Notes: generated from the letters alone by a model not told the origin. A stretch of DNA of 64,000 nt from JBEDUK01 sp963781595 (GCA_963781595.1 CAWAGG010000006.1:930001-994000); one strand, 5' to 3'; shown: positions 7,506-16,300, counted from the first letter of the stretch. Numbers and translations are program-made.

Positions 7506-9119
7506 ATGCAGAGCCGTCGCGACAAACCCCCGGCGCGTCGACGGCCGCAGCGGCTCCGGTTCTCGTCGTTGATCGTGGTCCTGGCCATCCTGACCGCCGC
7601 GGTCTGGGCTTGGCGAACCGATGGCTTCGGACTCTTCGGAGACCAGGGAACCGCGCAGGCCGGGTCGAGCACGTCCTCCGCGGCGCCGTCCGTCAGCACC
7701 GGTGGATCCACGCCGGGACGCTCCGTCCCGTCGGGGGCCTCGCCGGCCACGGCGGCCACCACCCCCGGCCCGATCAACACGAAGTACGCCGGCCTGACGA
7801 CGTTCCGCGGCAACGCCACCCGTGACTACTACGGCGAAGGTCCGGTCCCCACCCACCCGGTGGTCCGCTGGCGCGCGCCGAAGAGCGGGGGCTACTGCGG
7901 GACCTCCTCGAACCTCGGCGTCACGAAGGTCTGGTGCGGGACGGGGTGGACCGGTCAGCCCAACGTGATCGAGCACCCGAACGGGTCGATCGAGGTGCGC
8001 GAGGGCGCGTACGACGGCCATTACCACTTCCTGAACGGCAGGACCGGCAAGCCGTATCGGCCGGACCTGGTCACCGGCGACCTCGCGAAGGGCTCGGCGA
8101 CCAGCGACGCCGACGGGTACCCGCTCTACTACGCGGGGTCGCGCGACAACGACTTCCGGATCGTGGCGCTCGACCGGAACGGCGGGAAGCCGGCCGTGCT
8201 GTGGTCGTACAACTCCAGGTCGAACCCGCACCTCGTCTGGAACGACGACTGGGACGGCGCCGCGCTGCAGGTCGGCGACTACCTGATGGAAGGCTGCGAG
8301 AACTCGTGGTTCTACATCTGGAAGCTGAACCGCCACTACGACGCGAACGGCCTCGTTCAGGTGGACCCGCAGCTGAAGATGCTGGTGCCGGGCTACGACA
8401 GCCAGCTGCTCGACGACCTCGGCGACCAGGACGTCTCGATCGAGAACTCCGTCGCCTACGACGCGAACCGGGGCGTCGTGTACTTCGCGAACTCCGGCGG
8501 CCTCGTCCAGGGCTGGGACGTCAAGGGCATCCTGGACGGCGGCTCGCACTACGAGCGCGTCTTCCGGTTCTGGGACGGCGACGAGACCGACGCCTCGATC
8601 GTGGTCGACGCGGACGGTTCGCTCTACGTCGGCCGCCACGCGTCGTTCAACGTGCCGACCCGGCCGCAGACGCGCGACCACCAGGTCGGGAGCCTGATGA
8701 AGCTGGACCCGACGAAGCCGAACGACCCCGTCGTGTGGTCGGTGCAGCTCGGTGGGTTCGAACCGGACGGCGGGATCCTGGGCACGCCCGCGCTGTACAA
8801 GGGCGTGGTGTACACGACGTGGACCGAAGGGGGCGTCGCGGCGATCGACGCCACGACGGGCGACATCCTGTGGAGGAAGGAACTGCACGGGCCCACGTGG
8901 TCCTCGCCCGTGCCGATCGACGACCGCCTGATCGTCGCCGACGGCGGCGGCGGGCTGAACTGTTTCGACATCTCGGAGCCGCGCCGTGAGCCGAAGCTCC
9001 TGTGGCACGTCCAGCTGTCCTCGAGCACGATCGAATCGACCCCGGCCGTCTGGCACGGCTGGATCTACGTCGGCTCCCGGGACGGCGGGATCTACGGCGT
9101 CGCCGACCCCGCGGCCTGA
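7506..9119 (+). CDS. exported PQQ-like beta-propeller repeat protein
   Basis: A 537-residue protein. A hydrophobic N-terminal helix (residues about 20-36, FSSLIVVLAILTAAVWAW) acts as signal anchor, followed by a Ser/Thr/Gly/Ala-rich linker to about residue 95. The rest is a beta-propeller of PQQ-dehydrogenase-like blades with recurring segments such as DGSLYVGRH, GVVYTTWTEGGVAAIDATTG and GWIYVGSRDGGIYGV. There is no catalytic dehydrogenase signature, so it is probably a binding or assembly protein outside the membrane. ATG 7506 is the first start giving a sensible signal anchor. It stands between VanY (75 bp upstream) and a convergent small gene. Confidence 0.8.
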   Translation: MQSRRDKPPARRRPQRLRFSSLIVVLAILTAAVWAWRTDGFGLFGDQGTAQAGSSTSSAAPSVSTGGSTPGRSVPSGASPATAATTPGPINTKYAGLTTFRGNATRDYYGEGPVPTHPVVRWRAPKSGGYCGTSSNLGVTKVWCGTGWTGQPNVIEHPNGSIEVREGAYDGHYHFLNGRTGKPYRPDLVTGDLAKGSATSDADGYPLYYAGSRDNDFRIVALDRNGGKPAVLWSYNSRSNPHLVWNDDWDGAALQVGDYLMEGCENSWFYIWKLNRHYDANGLVQVDPQLKMLVPGYDSQLLDDLGDQDVSIENSVAYDANRGVVYFANSGGLVQGWDVKGILDGGSHYERVFRFWDGDETDASIVVDADGSLYVGRHASFNVPTRPQTRDHQVGSLMKLDPTKPNDPVVWSVQLGGFEPDGGILGTPALYKGVVYTTWTEGGVAAIDATTGDILWRKELHGPTWSSPVPIDDRLIVADGGGGLNCFDISEPRREPKLLWHVQLSSSTIESTPAVWHGWIYVGSRDGGIYGVADPAA

Positions 9120-9123
9120 GCGC

Positions 9124-9495
9124 TCACCCGGGCGGTTCGCCCGCGCCGAACTCCTTCGCCGCTTCGCCGAACCACTTCATGTGCTTGTTCAGCTGCTCGC
9201 CGGTGATGGCTCCGAGCACGCCGAAGTTCTCCACCACGATCTGCGCGCGGACCGCCATGCGTTGGAAGTCGTCCTCGTAGCGGATCTTGCTGAGCTCCTC
9301 CCGCTCGCCGCGGACGAGGAAGAACCCCTCGAGGTCGCCGCCGTGCGGCTCGAGGAAGAACGGTTCGACGGAGAACACGCGCCCCGCGACGACCAGGCTC
9401 GTCAGGTACTTCAGCGACTGGCCGAACACCCGGACGCTCTCCCGCTCCTTCCCGCTCGGGGTCGCGCCCCACCTGATGAACAGTGCCGAGTCCAT
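9124..9495 (-). CDS. conserved-looking small cytoplasmic protein, function unknown
   Basis: A 123-residue soluble protein without signal or membrane segment. The start at 9495 (MDSALFIRWG) is chosen over an upstream in-frame ATG because GGATCGGAGG precedes it at good spacing. It is acidic and aromatic, has a segment FFLEPHGGDLEGFFLVRGE, and ends in a helix. The layout, an alternating alpha/beta unit of about 100 residues, is compatible with a dimeric ferredoxin-like barrel, but I recognise no family and assign no function. It converges with the PQQ-like gene and diverges from the thioredoxin-like gene. Confidence 0.7.
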   Translation of the reverse strand: MDSALFIRWGATPSGKERESVRVFGQSLKYLTSLVVAGRVFSVEPFFLEPHGGDLEGFFLVRGEREELSKIRYEDDFQRMAVRAQIVVENFGVLGAITGEQLNKHMKWFGEAAKEFGAGEPPG

Positions 9496-9587
9496 GCTGG
9501 CCTCCGATCCGGTCCGATCCCGCGAAGCGGTGCTGAAGCATCCCACCCGATGGGGGCCCGCTTCAAAGCGGTAGGCTGCCCGGCGAG

Positions 9588-10040
9588 ATGGCTCCCCTCG
9601 CGCCAGGAGCCGCCGCGCCGCGGATCGAGGGCGTCGACCTCGACGGCCGGCCGGTGGCGCTGTTCTTCTATAAGGTCACCTGCCCTGTCTGCCGGATGGC
9701 CGCGCCGAAGGCCACGGTCCTGTCGGAGGCGTATCCCGGCCGGTTCGTCGGTATCGGGCAGGACCCCGAAGCGGCGCTCCAGGGGTTCGCGGCGGAGCAT
9801 GGTGTAGGGTTCGGTTCTATCCCGGATCCTGCGCCGTATCCGGCGTCGGATGCGTACGGGATCGAGACGGTCCCAACGCTGTTCGTGATCGACGGCTCGG
9901 GCAGGGTGGTCGACGCGGTGGAGTCGTGGGACCGGGCGGGGTACAACCGGGCGTCTCGCGCGATGGCCGAGCTGACGGGACTGGCGTACGCCGAGGTGTC
10001 GAACGCCCGGGACGGGCTGCCCGCGTTCCGGCCCGGCTGA
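9588..10040 (+). CDS. thioredoxin-fold redox protein (TlpA/AhpC-TSA-like)
   Basis: A 150-residue protein with the redox motif CPVC at the start of the first helix (KVTCPVCRMAAP) and the cis-proline loop ETVPTLFVID, both hallmarks of the thioredoxin fold. It starts directly with the redoxin domain and has no signal peptide, so it probably works in the cytoplasm, reducing disulfides or acting as a thiol peroxidase-like protein. A second cysteine pair is absent. It stands alone ahead of an exported WD40-like gene 68 bp downstream. A TAGGCT element lies 10 nt upstream of the ATG, and no strong ribosome site is visible. Confidence 0.82.
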   Translation: MAPLAPGAAAPRIEGVDLDGRPVALFFYKVTCPVCRMAAPKATVLSEAYPGRFVGIGQDPEAALQGFAAEHGVGFGSIPDPAPYPASDAYGIETVPTLFVIDGSGRVVDAVESWDRAGYNRASRAMAELTGLAYAEVSNARDGLPAFRPG

Positions 10041-10108
10041 GGTTCTCGGAACGCGGACTAGGCTGGTCCGCTCGCGATCGCGATGGGACACGACGAGGAG
10101 GCATCACC

Positions 10109-11842
10109 ATGCGCACCGCAACGGGCAACCGAGGGATGGGAACGGGCGGCTGGCGCGCGCCAGGCGACGGCCAGCGGCCGGCTCGAGCCGGCGTTCGCCG
10201 CTCCGCAGCGGCCCTGGCCGCGAGCCTCCTCACCGGCGTGGTCATCGCGGCACTCGCAGCACCGGCGTCCGCGTCGAGCCGCCCCCTGATCGTGCCGGTC
10301 GGCCCAGACGGATCCAGCGGGTCGTCGCCGGCGGCCGCACCGTCGGGCGGGGCATCGCCCGCAGCCACCGTGGAGCCCGGCGCGAACGGCAGGGTCGCCT
10401 TCGTGAGCGACCGGTACTCCGCGACGCCGAACGTGTTCACGGTCGATCCGACGAACCCGAGCGTCGTGTCGCGGCTCACGTCGTGCACCCCCTCGAAGTG
10501 TGCCGGGGGCGCGGTGTCCCCGGCCTGGTCGCCCGACGGACGGCTGATCGCGTTCGTCCGCGGGGCCGACGGCGCAGGCTCGGGGCCCATCTACACGATG
10601 TACTCGGGCGGCAGCAACCAGGCGCACGTCGGCTCCTTGGTGGGCGAGTCGCCCACGTGGTCGCCGGACGCGTCGAAGCTGGCCTTCGCGGCGGTCCCGA
10701 ACGGCGGGCAGAGCGAGGATCTCTTCATCGCCACGTCCGACGGACTCGGGACCCCCGTCGACATCACGAACGACCCATCCTCGCCGGAGCTGCAGCCGGC
10801 CTGGTCGCCGGACGGCACGGAGATCGCGTACGTCGCGAACGGACGGGGCGGGACCACCGACGTGTTCGTGGCGAACGCGGACGGGACCGGGAGTCCGCTG
10901 AACGTGACCCGGTCGGACGCCGCCGAGGAACACCCCGCCTGGTCGCCCGATGGCACGAAGCTCGCGTTCGACGACGGGACCGGCGTCTCGTACGTCAACG
11001 CCGACGGCTCCGGTGGCCTGACGCCGGTGGTTGGCGACGGCGTCATGCCTTCGTGGTCCGGGGACGGCGCGCTGATCGCGTTCTCCACGGCCCGGGACGG
11101 CAACCCCGAGATCTATACGACGACGACCGACGGGGTGACCCAGACCCGCGTGACGACGAACCCGGGCGCCGACATCCTTCCCGTCTGGCAGTCGATCCAG
11201 GTCACGGTCGCCACCTCGTCGAACGTCGTGCACTTCCGCGAGAGCGTCACGGTGACCGGCCACCTGAACCTGTTTCAGCAGACGCCGAACCTCTCCGTGT
11301 CGATCTACAAGACCGTCTTCAAGGGCTCGACGTACCTGGTGGCGACGGGCACGGTCGACGGCAACGGGGACTTCGCGAAGTCCGTGCAGGTCTACGACCG
11401 CACGTCGTTCGTGGTGCGGTGGGACGGCGACGCGAACCACCCGCCGTCGCAGAGCGCCCAGCGCATCGTGCAGGTCCAGAGCGTCACGACGGGTGCGCTC
11501 TCCGGCTACTACCGTCAGTCGGGGCAGTACAAGCTCTATCACTACACGTCGCGGTGCTCCGGCAAGCAGCACACCGGCTGTCCGGTCTTCACCGTGACCG
11601 TCGTGCCGGACGGAACGGGCCTACCGGTCGACTTCACGCTCCAGCAGGTCGTGAACGGGAGCTGGAAGACCATCGGGACGTTCTCGTTCCCGCTCGGGAA
11701 GGGAAGCAAGCTGCCCGTCAAGCTCACGTATCCGAACAACGGCGTCATCGGCCATTCGTTCCGGATCATGGCGGCGTTCCAGGGCGACGGCCGGGCGCTC
11801 CCGTCGTCCACGGCGTGGTCGTACTTCAAGATCACGACGTGA
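10109..11842 (+). CDS. secreted TolB/WD40-like (PD40) beta-propeller protein
   Basis: A 577-residue secreted protein. A basic N-terminal stretch is followed by a hydrophobic core ending APASASS, a signal peptide cleaved near residue 56. Five or more PD40 repeats with the signature PAWSPDGT-K/E-IAF fill residues about 95-365. The C-terminal 210 residues are beta-rich and Ig-like (VTVATSSNVVHFRESVTVTG onward) with a Cys pair (TSRCSGKQHTGC). TolB-type propellers bind peptides or glycans. The start is set by GAGGAGG eight bases before the ATG. It precedes the MoaD-like gene by 91 bp on the same strand. Confidence 0.85.
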   Translation: MRTATGNRGMGTGGWRAPGDGQRPARAGVRRSAAALAASLLTGVVIAALAAPASASSRPLIVPVGPDGSSGSSPAAAPSGGASPAATVEPGANGRVAFVSDRYSATPNVFTVDPTNPSVVSRLTSCTPSKCAGGAVSPAWSPDGRLIAFVRGADGAGSGPIYTMYSGGSNQAHVGSLVGESPTWSPDASKLAFAAVPNGGQSEDLFIATSDGLGTPVDITNDPSSPELQPAWSPDGTEIAYVANGRGGTTDVFVANADGTGSPLNVTRSDAAEEHPAWSPDGTKLAFDDGTGVSYVNADGSGGLTPVVGDGVMPSWSGDGALIAFSTARDGNPEIYTTTTDGVTQTRVTTNPGADILPVWQSIQVTVATSSNVVHFRESVTVTGHLNLFQQTPNLSVSIYKTVFKGSTYLVATGTVDGNGDFAKSVQVYDRTSFVVRWDGDANHPPSQSAQRIVQVQSVTTGALSGYYRQSGQYKLYHYTSRCSGKQHTGCPVFTVTVVPDGTGLPVDFTLQQVVNGSWKTIGTFSFPLGKGSKLPVKLTYPNNGVIGHSFRIMAAFQGDGRALPSSTAWSYFKITT

Positions 11843-11921
11843 CATGGCGGCCCTGACCGGAGGGCCGGCGCGACCGGCGTCGGACGGGGCCCGCGGCCCG
11901 GTGGCCGTCGGCCGTGTTCGG

Positions 11922-11927
11922 TACACT
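11922..11927 (+). promoter_or_regulatory. -10 box of leaderless MoaD-like gene
   Basis: TACACT lies 6 nt before the GTG at 11934, with no ribosome-binding site. It supports GTG 11934 as the start over the in-frame ATG at 11844. Confidence 0.5.
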
Positions 11928-11933
11928 CCGGCC

Positions 11934-13316
11934 GTGGCCGTCGTCACGCTCCGGTCCCCGCTCCGAGAGCTCGCGGGTGGGCGTTCGTCCCTGCCCGTCG
12001 AGGGAGCGACCGTCGGAGAGGTCGTGGCGCGACTCGAGCACGAATACCCAAGGCTGAACGGCTGGGTGCGCGACGAGACCGGCCGGATCCGAGAGCATGT
12101 GAACGTCTTCGTCGGCGGCGAACGCGCCGGCCTGGACACGCCCGTCGGGCCGGCCGATCGCGTCTACGTGTTGCCGTCGATCTCCGGAGGTGCCATGCAG
12201 ACGCTCGAACGCTCCGCCTCGGTCGCCACGACGTCCGACGACGAACAGGCAGAGCTCCTCGTCGGGACCCGCAAGGGTCTGTTCGTGTTGCGAGGACCCC
12301 GCGGCGGCCGGATGGAGATCGCGTCGCGGCAGTTCTCCGGGGTGGTCGCCGAGTTCGCGATGCGTGACGACCGGACCGGACGCTACCTCGCGTCCGTGAC
12401 GAACGCGTTCCACGGTCCGCGGATCTACTCCACCGACGACCCGACCGGGGAGTGGCAGGAGGCGACCGGCGTCACGTTCCCGGAGGATCAGGACCTCGCC
12501 GTCGACCGCATCTGGTGCATCCGCAAGGGCGTCGAGCCGAACGTCCTATGGGCGGGTGTCGCGCCGGCCGCGCTGTTCAAGAGCGAGGACGGCGGCGAGA
12601 CCTGGCAGCTGAACGAGGCGCTCTGGAACGAACCCAGCCGAACCTCGTGGTCGCCGGGCGCCGGCGGCCTCGCGCTGCACTCGATCTGCGTCTGGCCGGA
12701 CGACCCGTCGCGCCTGGCGATCGGGATCTCCGCGGCCGGGGTCTGGCTGTCAGAAGACGGCGGCACGTCCTGGCGGCGTGGCAACGAGGGGCTCGTCGCG
12801 AGGTACCTCCCCGAGGAGGCGCGTGAGGGCGCGGTCGACCTCTGCGTGCACAACATGCATCGAACCCCGCTCGAGCCGACGACGCTCTACCTGCAGTTCC
12901 ACGGCGGCGTCTATCGCTCCGACGACGCCGGCGAGTCCTGGCACGACATCGGGGCCGGGACGGGGCTGCCGTCCGACTTCGGCTTCCCCATGGTCGTGGA
13001 CCCGGGTCGAACCGACCACGCCTACGTGATCCCGCTGGTCGCCGACGCCGACCGCGTCACGCCGGAGGGCCGGCTGCGCGTCTACGAGACCACCGACCGG
13101 GGGGCGTCGTGGCGCGCGCTGGGCGATGGGCTCCCGCAGGAGAACGCGTACCTGACGATCCTCCGGCAGGCGTTCTGCCACGACGGCAAGCAGCCGCTCG
13201 GGCTGTACTTCGGCTGCGAATCCGGCGAGGTCTTCGGCTCGGTCGACGGCGGGCAGACGTGGTTCCTCGCGGCCGAGCACCTGGCGCCGGTCACCAGCGT
13301 GCGGTGTTCGTCCTGA
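11934..13316 (+). CDS. MoaD/ThiS ubiquitin-like domain fused in frame to BNR/sialidase-like propeller
   Basis: A 460-residue open frame. Residues 1-87 form a MoaD/ThiS-type beta-grasp sulfur carrier ending in VYVLPSISGG, the normal Gly-Gly C-terminus of that family. Instead of a stop, the frame continues through Ala into MQTLERS and a 373-residue propeller with BNR or photosystem-stability-like Asp boxes (KSEDGGETWQL, LSEDGGTSWRRG, RSDDAGESWHD, GSVDGGQTWFL). GGAGGTG sits 5 nt before the internal ATG at 12195, so the propeller can be made on its own. Either one gene encodes a fusion needing cleavage after Gly-Gly, or two genes lost the stop between them through an indel. The sialidase function is unproven, since Asp boxes are only structural. 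Confidence 0.75.
   Translation: MAVVTLRSPLRELAGGRSSLPVEGATVGEVVARLEHEYPRLNGWVRDETGRIREHVNVFVGGERAGLDTPVGPADRVYVLPSISGGAMQTLERSASVATTSDDEQAELLVGTRKGLFVLRGPRGGRMEIASRQFSGVVAEFAMRDDRTGRYLASVTNAFHGPRIYSTDDPTGEWQEATGVTFPEDQDLAVDRIWCIRKGVEPNVLWAGVAPAALFKSEDGGETWQLNEALWNEPSRTSWSPGAGGLALHSICVWPDDPSRLAIGISAAGVWLSEDGGTSWRRGNEGLVARYLPEEAREGAVDLCVHNMHRTPLEPTTLYLQFHGGVYRSDDAGESWHDIGAGTGLPSDFGFPMVVDPGRTDHAYVIPLVADADRVTPEGRLRVYETTDRGASWRALGDGLPQENAYLTILRQAFCHDGKQPLGLYFGCESGEVFGSVDGGQTWFLAAEHLAPVTSVRCSS
12188..12197 (+). promoter_or_regulatory. internal ribosome site and start for the BNR propeller
   Basis: A strong GGAGGTG overlaps the codons for the Gly-Gly end of the MoaD-like domain and is followed by ATG 12195. 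It would allow the 373-residue propeller to be translated separately from the upstream domain. Confidence 0.5.
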
Positions 13317-13320
13317 CGGA

Positions 13321-13341
13321 ACGGTAAAGCGACTTTACCGT
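13321..13341. terminator. perfect 9-bp inverted repeat between convergent genes
   Basis: ACGGTAAAG and CTTTACCGT are separated by CGA and lie exactly between the stops of the BNR gene (plus) and the hydrolase (minus). It is a likely bidirectional terminator hairpin, though neither side has a T tract. Confidence 0.55.
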
Positions 13342-14148
13342 CTAGGCCGGCAGGCCCGCGACGAACGCGTCGAGCGCCGCGTTGAACGCGTCGGGTTCCT
13401 CGTAGAAGGGGACGTGGCTCGACGCCTCGAACACCCGGAACGTTGCCCCGGGGATCTGCGACGCGATGTACTCGCCGGCCTTCGGGGACGTCATCTTGTC
13501 GTCGCCGCCGAAGAACACGGCCGTCGGCACGCGGATCTGAGGCAGGAACGCCCGGTAGTCGCGGAGGGTCTGGTTCACCAGGATCGTCGACGCGATCGCG
13601 GGCGGGCACATCGTGATCTCGTCGGCCATCCATTCCAGGACGTCGTCGGTCGGCTCGTGGACCATGAGCTGCGCGAACTCGGTGGCGATCGCGCGTGGGG
13701 CCATCTGGAGCCCGGCGACCAGCTCGGCCAGCATGTCCGGCGAGATCACGCCGAACTCGTAGCCCTCCCAGGCCCAGTCCGACGGCGGCTGGTCGACGAC
13801 CACGATCCCGGCCACGCTGTCCGGACCATGCGACCGGAGGTACTCCCAGACCACCATCGCGCCCATCGACCAGCCCACGAGGACCGGGCGCTCCACGCCC
13901 CGCGCGTCGAACAGCTGCCGAAGGTCGTCCGCATAGTTCTCCACCGTGTGGCCGGACAGCACCTTCTCGGACCGGCCGTGGCCGCGCAGATCGGGGGCGA
14001 TCATCCGCGCGTTCGCCGAAACGTGTTCGACTTGGCGGTCGAAGAACCGAGAGGTCATCATCACGCCATGGACGAACACGATGGGCCGGCCCTCGCCCTC
14101 GTCGACGAGGTGCAGGGTCACGCCGTTCGCCAGCACCTGTTCCGCCAC
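13342..14148 (-). CDS. alpha/beta hydrolase
   Basis: A 268-residue alpha/beta hydrolase complete from oxyanion loop to catalytic His: HGVMM after FV, nucleophile elbow GWSMGA (Ser about 96), an acidic residue in VFFGGDDKMTSP and His in ASSHVPFYEE. The sequence resembles the haloperoxidase/epoxide-hydrolase-like and carboxylesterase group; the substrate is not evident. GTG 14148 is the start, 2 bp after the rhomboid stop, so the two genes are cotranscribed. No signal peptide, so it is cytoplasmic. Confidence 0.85.
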   Translation of the reverse strand: MAEQVLANGVTLHLVDEGEGRPIVFVHGVMMTSRFFDRQVEHVSANARMIAPDLRGHGRSEKVLSGHTVENYADDLRQLFDARGVERPVLVGWSMGAMVVWEYLRSHGPDSVAGIVVVDQPPSDWAWEGYEFGVISPDMLAELVAGLQMAPRAIATEFAQLMVHEPTDDVLEWMADEITMCPPAIASTILVNQTLRDYRAFLPQIRVPTAVFFGGDDKMTSPKAGEYIASQIPGATFRVFEASSHVPFYEEPDAFNAALDAFVAGLPA

Positions 14149-14150
14149 GC

Positions 14151-15212
14151 TCAGGCCACCCCGAACATGCTCTGGAGCTGGTGGATCCGGCCGAACACCA
14201 GCACCGCCCCGACGCCCAGCACGACCACGAACCCGAGGACCATGGAGGCGCGTTTCACGGCGCCGGTGCCGATGCCCTCGCTCGTGTAGCCGAGCACGAT
14301 GCCCGCGAGGAACCCCCCGACGTGCGCGCGCCAGTCCAGGAACGACGACAGCGAGATGTTGATGAAGAAGTTCAGCGCGAGGATGACCAGGAGGCTCCGC
14401 AGGTTCGACTGATGGAAGGGGTTGTCGCGCCGGCGGAAGTTGTAGGCGAGCCAGACGCCGAACAGGCCGAACACGGCGGTCGAGGCGCCGGCGCCGACGG
14501 CGAACGGAGACCCGAACACGAAGGCGGCCACGTTCCCGATGAACCCCGTGACGAGGTACATCGCCAGGAACACCCACTTGCCGTAGGCGCGCTCGATCGG
14601 CGGGCCCAGGATCGCGAGCGCGTACATGTTGAACGCCAGGTGGATCAGGCCGAGGTGCAGGAACATCGGCGTCACCAGACGCCAGAGCTGCGGGGTGAAC
14701 GAACCCCGGACGATGTCGCCGTTCGGCAGGACGTGCGCGATGCCTGCCGTCTGGGGTGCGAAGCCGGCGCCGAGCCGGATCAGCTGGGCCTCGTTCCCGG
14801 AACCGAACCCGAGCAGCTGACAGGCGCCGGTCACGAGCTCGAGGACGAACACGGCGCCGGTGATGATCAGGAGCGCTCGCGTGACGGGCGTCGCCGCGAG
14901 CCCCGTCTGTATTCCGCGCTGCGGCGTGTAGCCGGACTTCTGCTCGGCGGCCAGGCAGTCGGGACACTGGTAGCCGACGGCCGCCGGTCGCATGCAGTCG
15001 ACGCAGATCGGCTTCCCGCAGCGCGTGCAGTGGACGCCGGTCAGCTGACCGGGATGCCGGTAGCAGGGCTCCATCTGCAGCCCGCCCTCGGCCGACGACG
15101 ACGTGCTCGGGGGGAGCGGGACGCCGGGCTGTGGGCCGGCGAACCGCGGAGGCTTCGCGGTCGCCTCGGGAGGTCCGCCCGTATCGGGGGTTCCGCCCGA
15201 CGCGTCATCCAT
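14151..15212 (-). CDS. rhomboid-family intramembrane serine protease with N-terminal zinc finger
   Basis: A 353-residue protein. Residues 1-45 are Pro/Gly-rich. Residues about 46-88 hold a Cys/His cluster (CYRHPG, CTRCGKPIC, CPDC) like a B-box-type zinc site. The rest carries at least six membrane helices of the rhomboid fold, with FNMYAL, the catalytic serine in GAGASTAVFG and the catalytic histidine in HVGGFLAG. It would cleave transmembrane segments of client proteins. The start at 15212 is backed by a TAGCAT -10 box 7 nt upstream (leaderless). It is followed 2 bp later by the alpha/beta hydrolase gene. Confidence 0.9.
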   Translation of the reverse strand: MDDASGGTPDTGGPPEATAKPPRFAGPQPGVPLPPSTSSSAEGGLQMEPCYRHPGQLTGVHCTRCGKPICVDCMRPAAVGYQCPDCLAAEQKSGYTPQRGIQTGLAATPVTRALLIITGAVFVLELVTGACQLLGFGSGNEAQLIRLGAGFAPQTAGIAHVLPNGDIVRGSFTPQLWRLVTPMFLHLGLIHLAFNMYALAILGPPIERAYGKWVFLAMYLVTGFIGNVAAFVFGSPFAVGAGASTAVFGLFGVWLAYNFRRRDNPFHQSNLRSLLVILALNFFINISLSSFLDWRAHVGGFLAGIVLGYTSEGIGTGAVKRASMVLGFVVVLGVGAVLVFGRIHQLQSMFGVA

Positions 15213-15219
15213 GGGCTCG

Positions 15220-15225
15220 ATGCTA
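15220..15225 (-). promoter_or_regulatory. -10 box of leaderless rhomboid promoter
   Basis: TAGCAT on the minus strand, 7 nt upstream of the rhomboid ATG, lies in the 27-bp gap after the PPOX gene. The rhomboid-hydrolase pair may thus have its own promoter inside the larger minus-strand array. Confidence 0.5.
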
Positions 15226-15239
15226 CCAGCGGGCCCTGA

Positions 15240-15671
15240 TCAGGTGGCGTGCGCCGGATCCGGGGTGGCGTCCCACCATGTCCAGCGGCCGATGTCGATC
15301 GCCACGACCGGGCCCGCCGGCCGAGCCGAGGCGTACCCCGGGTACTTGGCCGCCAGGAGATCGAGCGCACGGGCCGCTTCGTCCCCGTCGGCGACGATCC
15401 GCGCACGTCCGGTCGCACGGACCCACCACAGGTTCCGCCAGTCCACGTCGTAGGAGTCGACGACGGCCTCGGCGGCGGAGTTCGCCTCGATGTTGGTCAG
15501 GCGAGCGATCCGCGGCGTCGACTTCGGCTTCGCGTCGATGGCCCAGTAGCACGTGTCGCCGTCGACCGCGAAGACGAACGGAACGACGTGCGGCCGGCCG
15601 TCCGGACGCACCGTGGCCAGTCGACCGACCCGCGCGTCGGCGAACCGGCGCCTGGCCTCGGCCTCGTTCAC
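15240..15671 (-). CDS. PPOX-class F420/FMN-dependent enzyme (TIGR03668-like)
   Basis: A 143-residue split-barrel protein of the pyridoxamine-phosphate-oxidase superfamily. ARVGRLATVRPDGRPHVVPF at the N-terminus and the RNLWWVRATGRARIV strand are typical of the actinobacterial TIGR03668 group, thought to use F420. The reaction is unknown; members of the fold reduce or oxidise small molecules with a deazaflavin or flavin. Its start overlaps the ogt stop by 4 bases, making it the third gene of a sigma factor, ogt, PPOX operon. Confidence 0.85.
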   Translation of the reverse strand: MNEAEARRRFADARVGRLATVRPDGRPHVVPFVFAVDGDTCYWAIDAKPKSTPRIARLTNIEANSAAEAVVDSYDVDWRNLWWVRATGRARIVADGDEAARALDLLAAKYPGYASARPAGPVVAIDIGRWTWWDATPDPAHAT

Positions 15672-16300
15672 GCGCCGGCCGGCCCGGGGAGAGCGCCCTC
15701 GAGGGTCAGGAGCGTGACCTTCCTGGACAGCCCGCCGGTGTAGCCACCGAGCCCACCGCCCGCGTGCACCACGCGGTGACAGGGCACCACGATCGGGATC
15801 GGGTTCGACCCCAGCGCGTTCCCCGCGGCCCGGGCGCCGCGGGGGCTGCCGGCCTCCGAGGCGATCTCCTTGTATGTGATCACGCGGCCGAACGGGATCC
15901 GTTCCGTGGCCTCCAGCACCTTCCGCGTGAACCCGCCGCGGACGAGTGCCATGTCGACGTCCACGTCGAACCAGTGCCGGCGCCCGTCGAAGTACTCGTC
16001 CAGCTCGCGGCGAACCTCGTCGGTCTCCGCCGGCGACTCGAGCACCCGCGGCGACACGGTCCGCGCGAGCTCGGCCAGCACGTCGTCCGCCGCCTCGTCC
16101 GGGTAGGCCAGGCGGACCAGCCCGCGACCGGTCACGGCCACCAGCAGCGGTCCGAACGGCGAGTCCGCGGAGGCGAAGGCGACGTCGAGGAGCCCCTCGT
16201 CCCTGGCCGCCGCGGCCAGTCGCTCCCCGGCCTCGGCCGCGGGCTCGCCGCCCGCGCCGTCGAGGGATGCCCCCAGGCTCCGAAGGTCCCGTACGCTCAT
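15668..16300 (-). CDS. ogt: methylated-DNA--protein-cysteine methyltransferase
   Basis: A 210-residue suicide DNA-repair protein that takes methyl groups from O6-methylguanine. The active site is IPIVVPCHRVV, with the acceptor Cys in PCHRV. The helix-turn-helix region (FGRVITYKEIASEAGSPRGA) and the Asn hinge region are present. The first 35 residues (LRSLGASLDG onward) form an extra helical segment not needed for repair. The start overlaps the sigma-factor stop by ATGA, so Ogt is translationally coupled to an ECF sigma factor. The extension might contact that sigma factor, which is inference only. Confidence 0.93.
   Translation of the reverse strand: MSVRDLRSLGASLDGAGGEPAAEAGERLAAAARDEGLLDVAFASADSPFGPLLVAVTGRGLVRLAYPDEAADDVLAELARTVSPRVLESPAETDEVRRELDEYFDGRRHWFDVDVDMALVRGGFTRKVLEATERIPFGRVITYKEIASEAGSPRGARAAGNALGSNPIPIVVPCHRVVHAGGGLGGYTGGLSRKVTLLTLEGALPGPAGA

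Noticed and set aside
6564..9056. Long minus-strand frame joined to the macrodomain gene, opposite the VanY and PQQ-like genes
   Set aside because: Only the last 175 codons (6036-6563) carry a domain; the rest is antisense to two well-supported genes.
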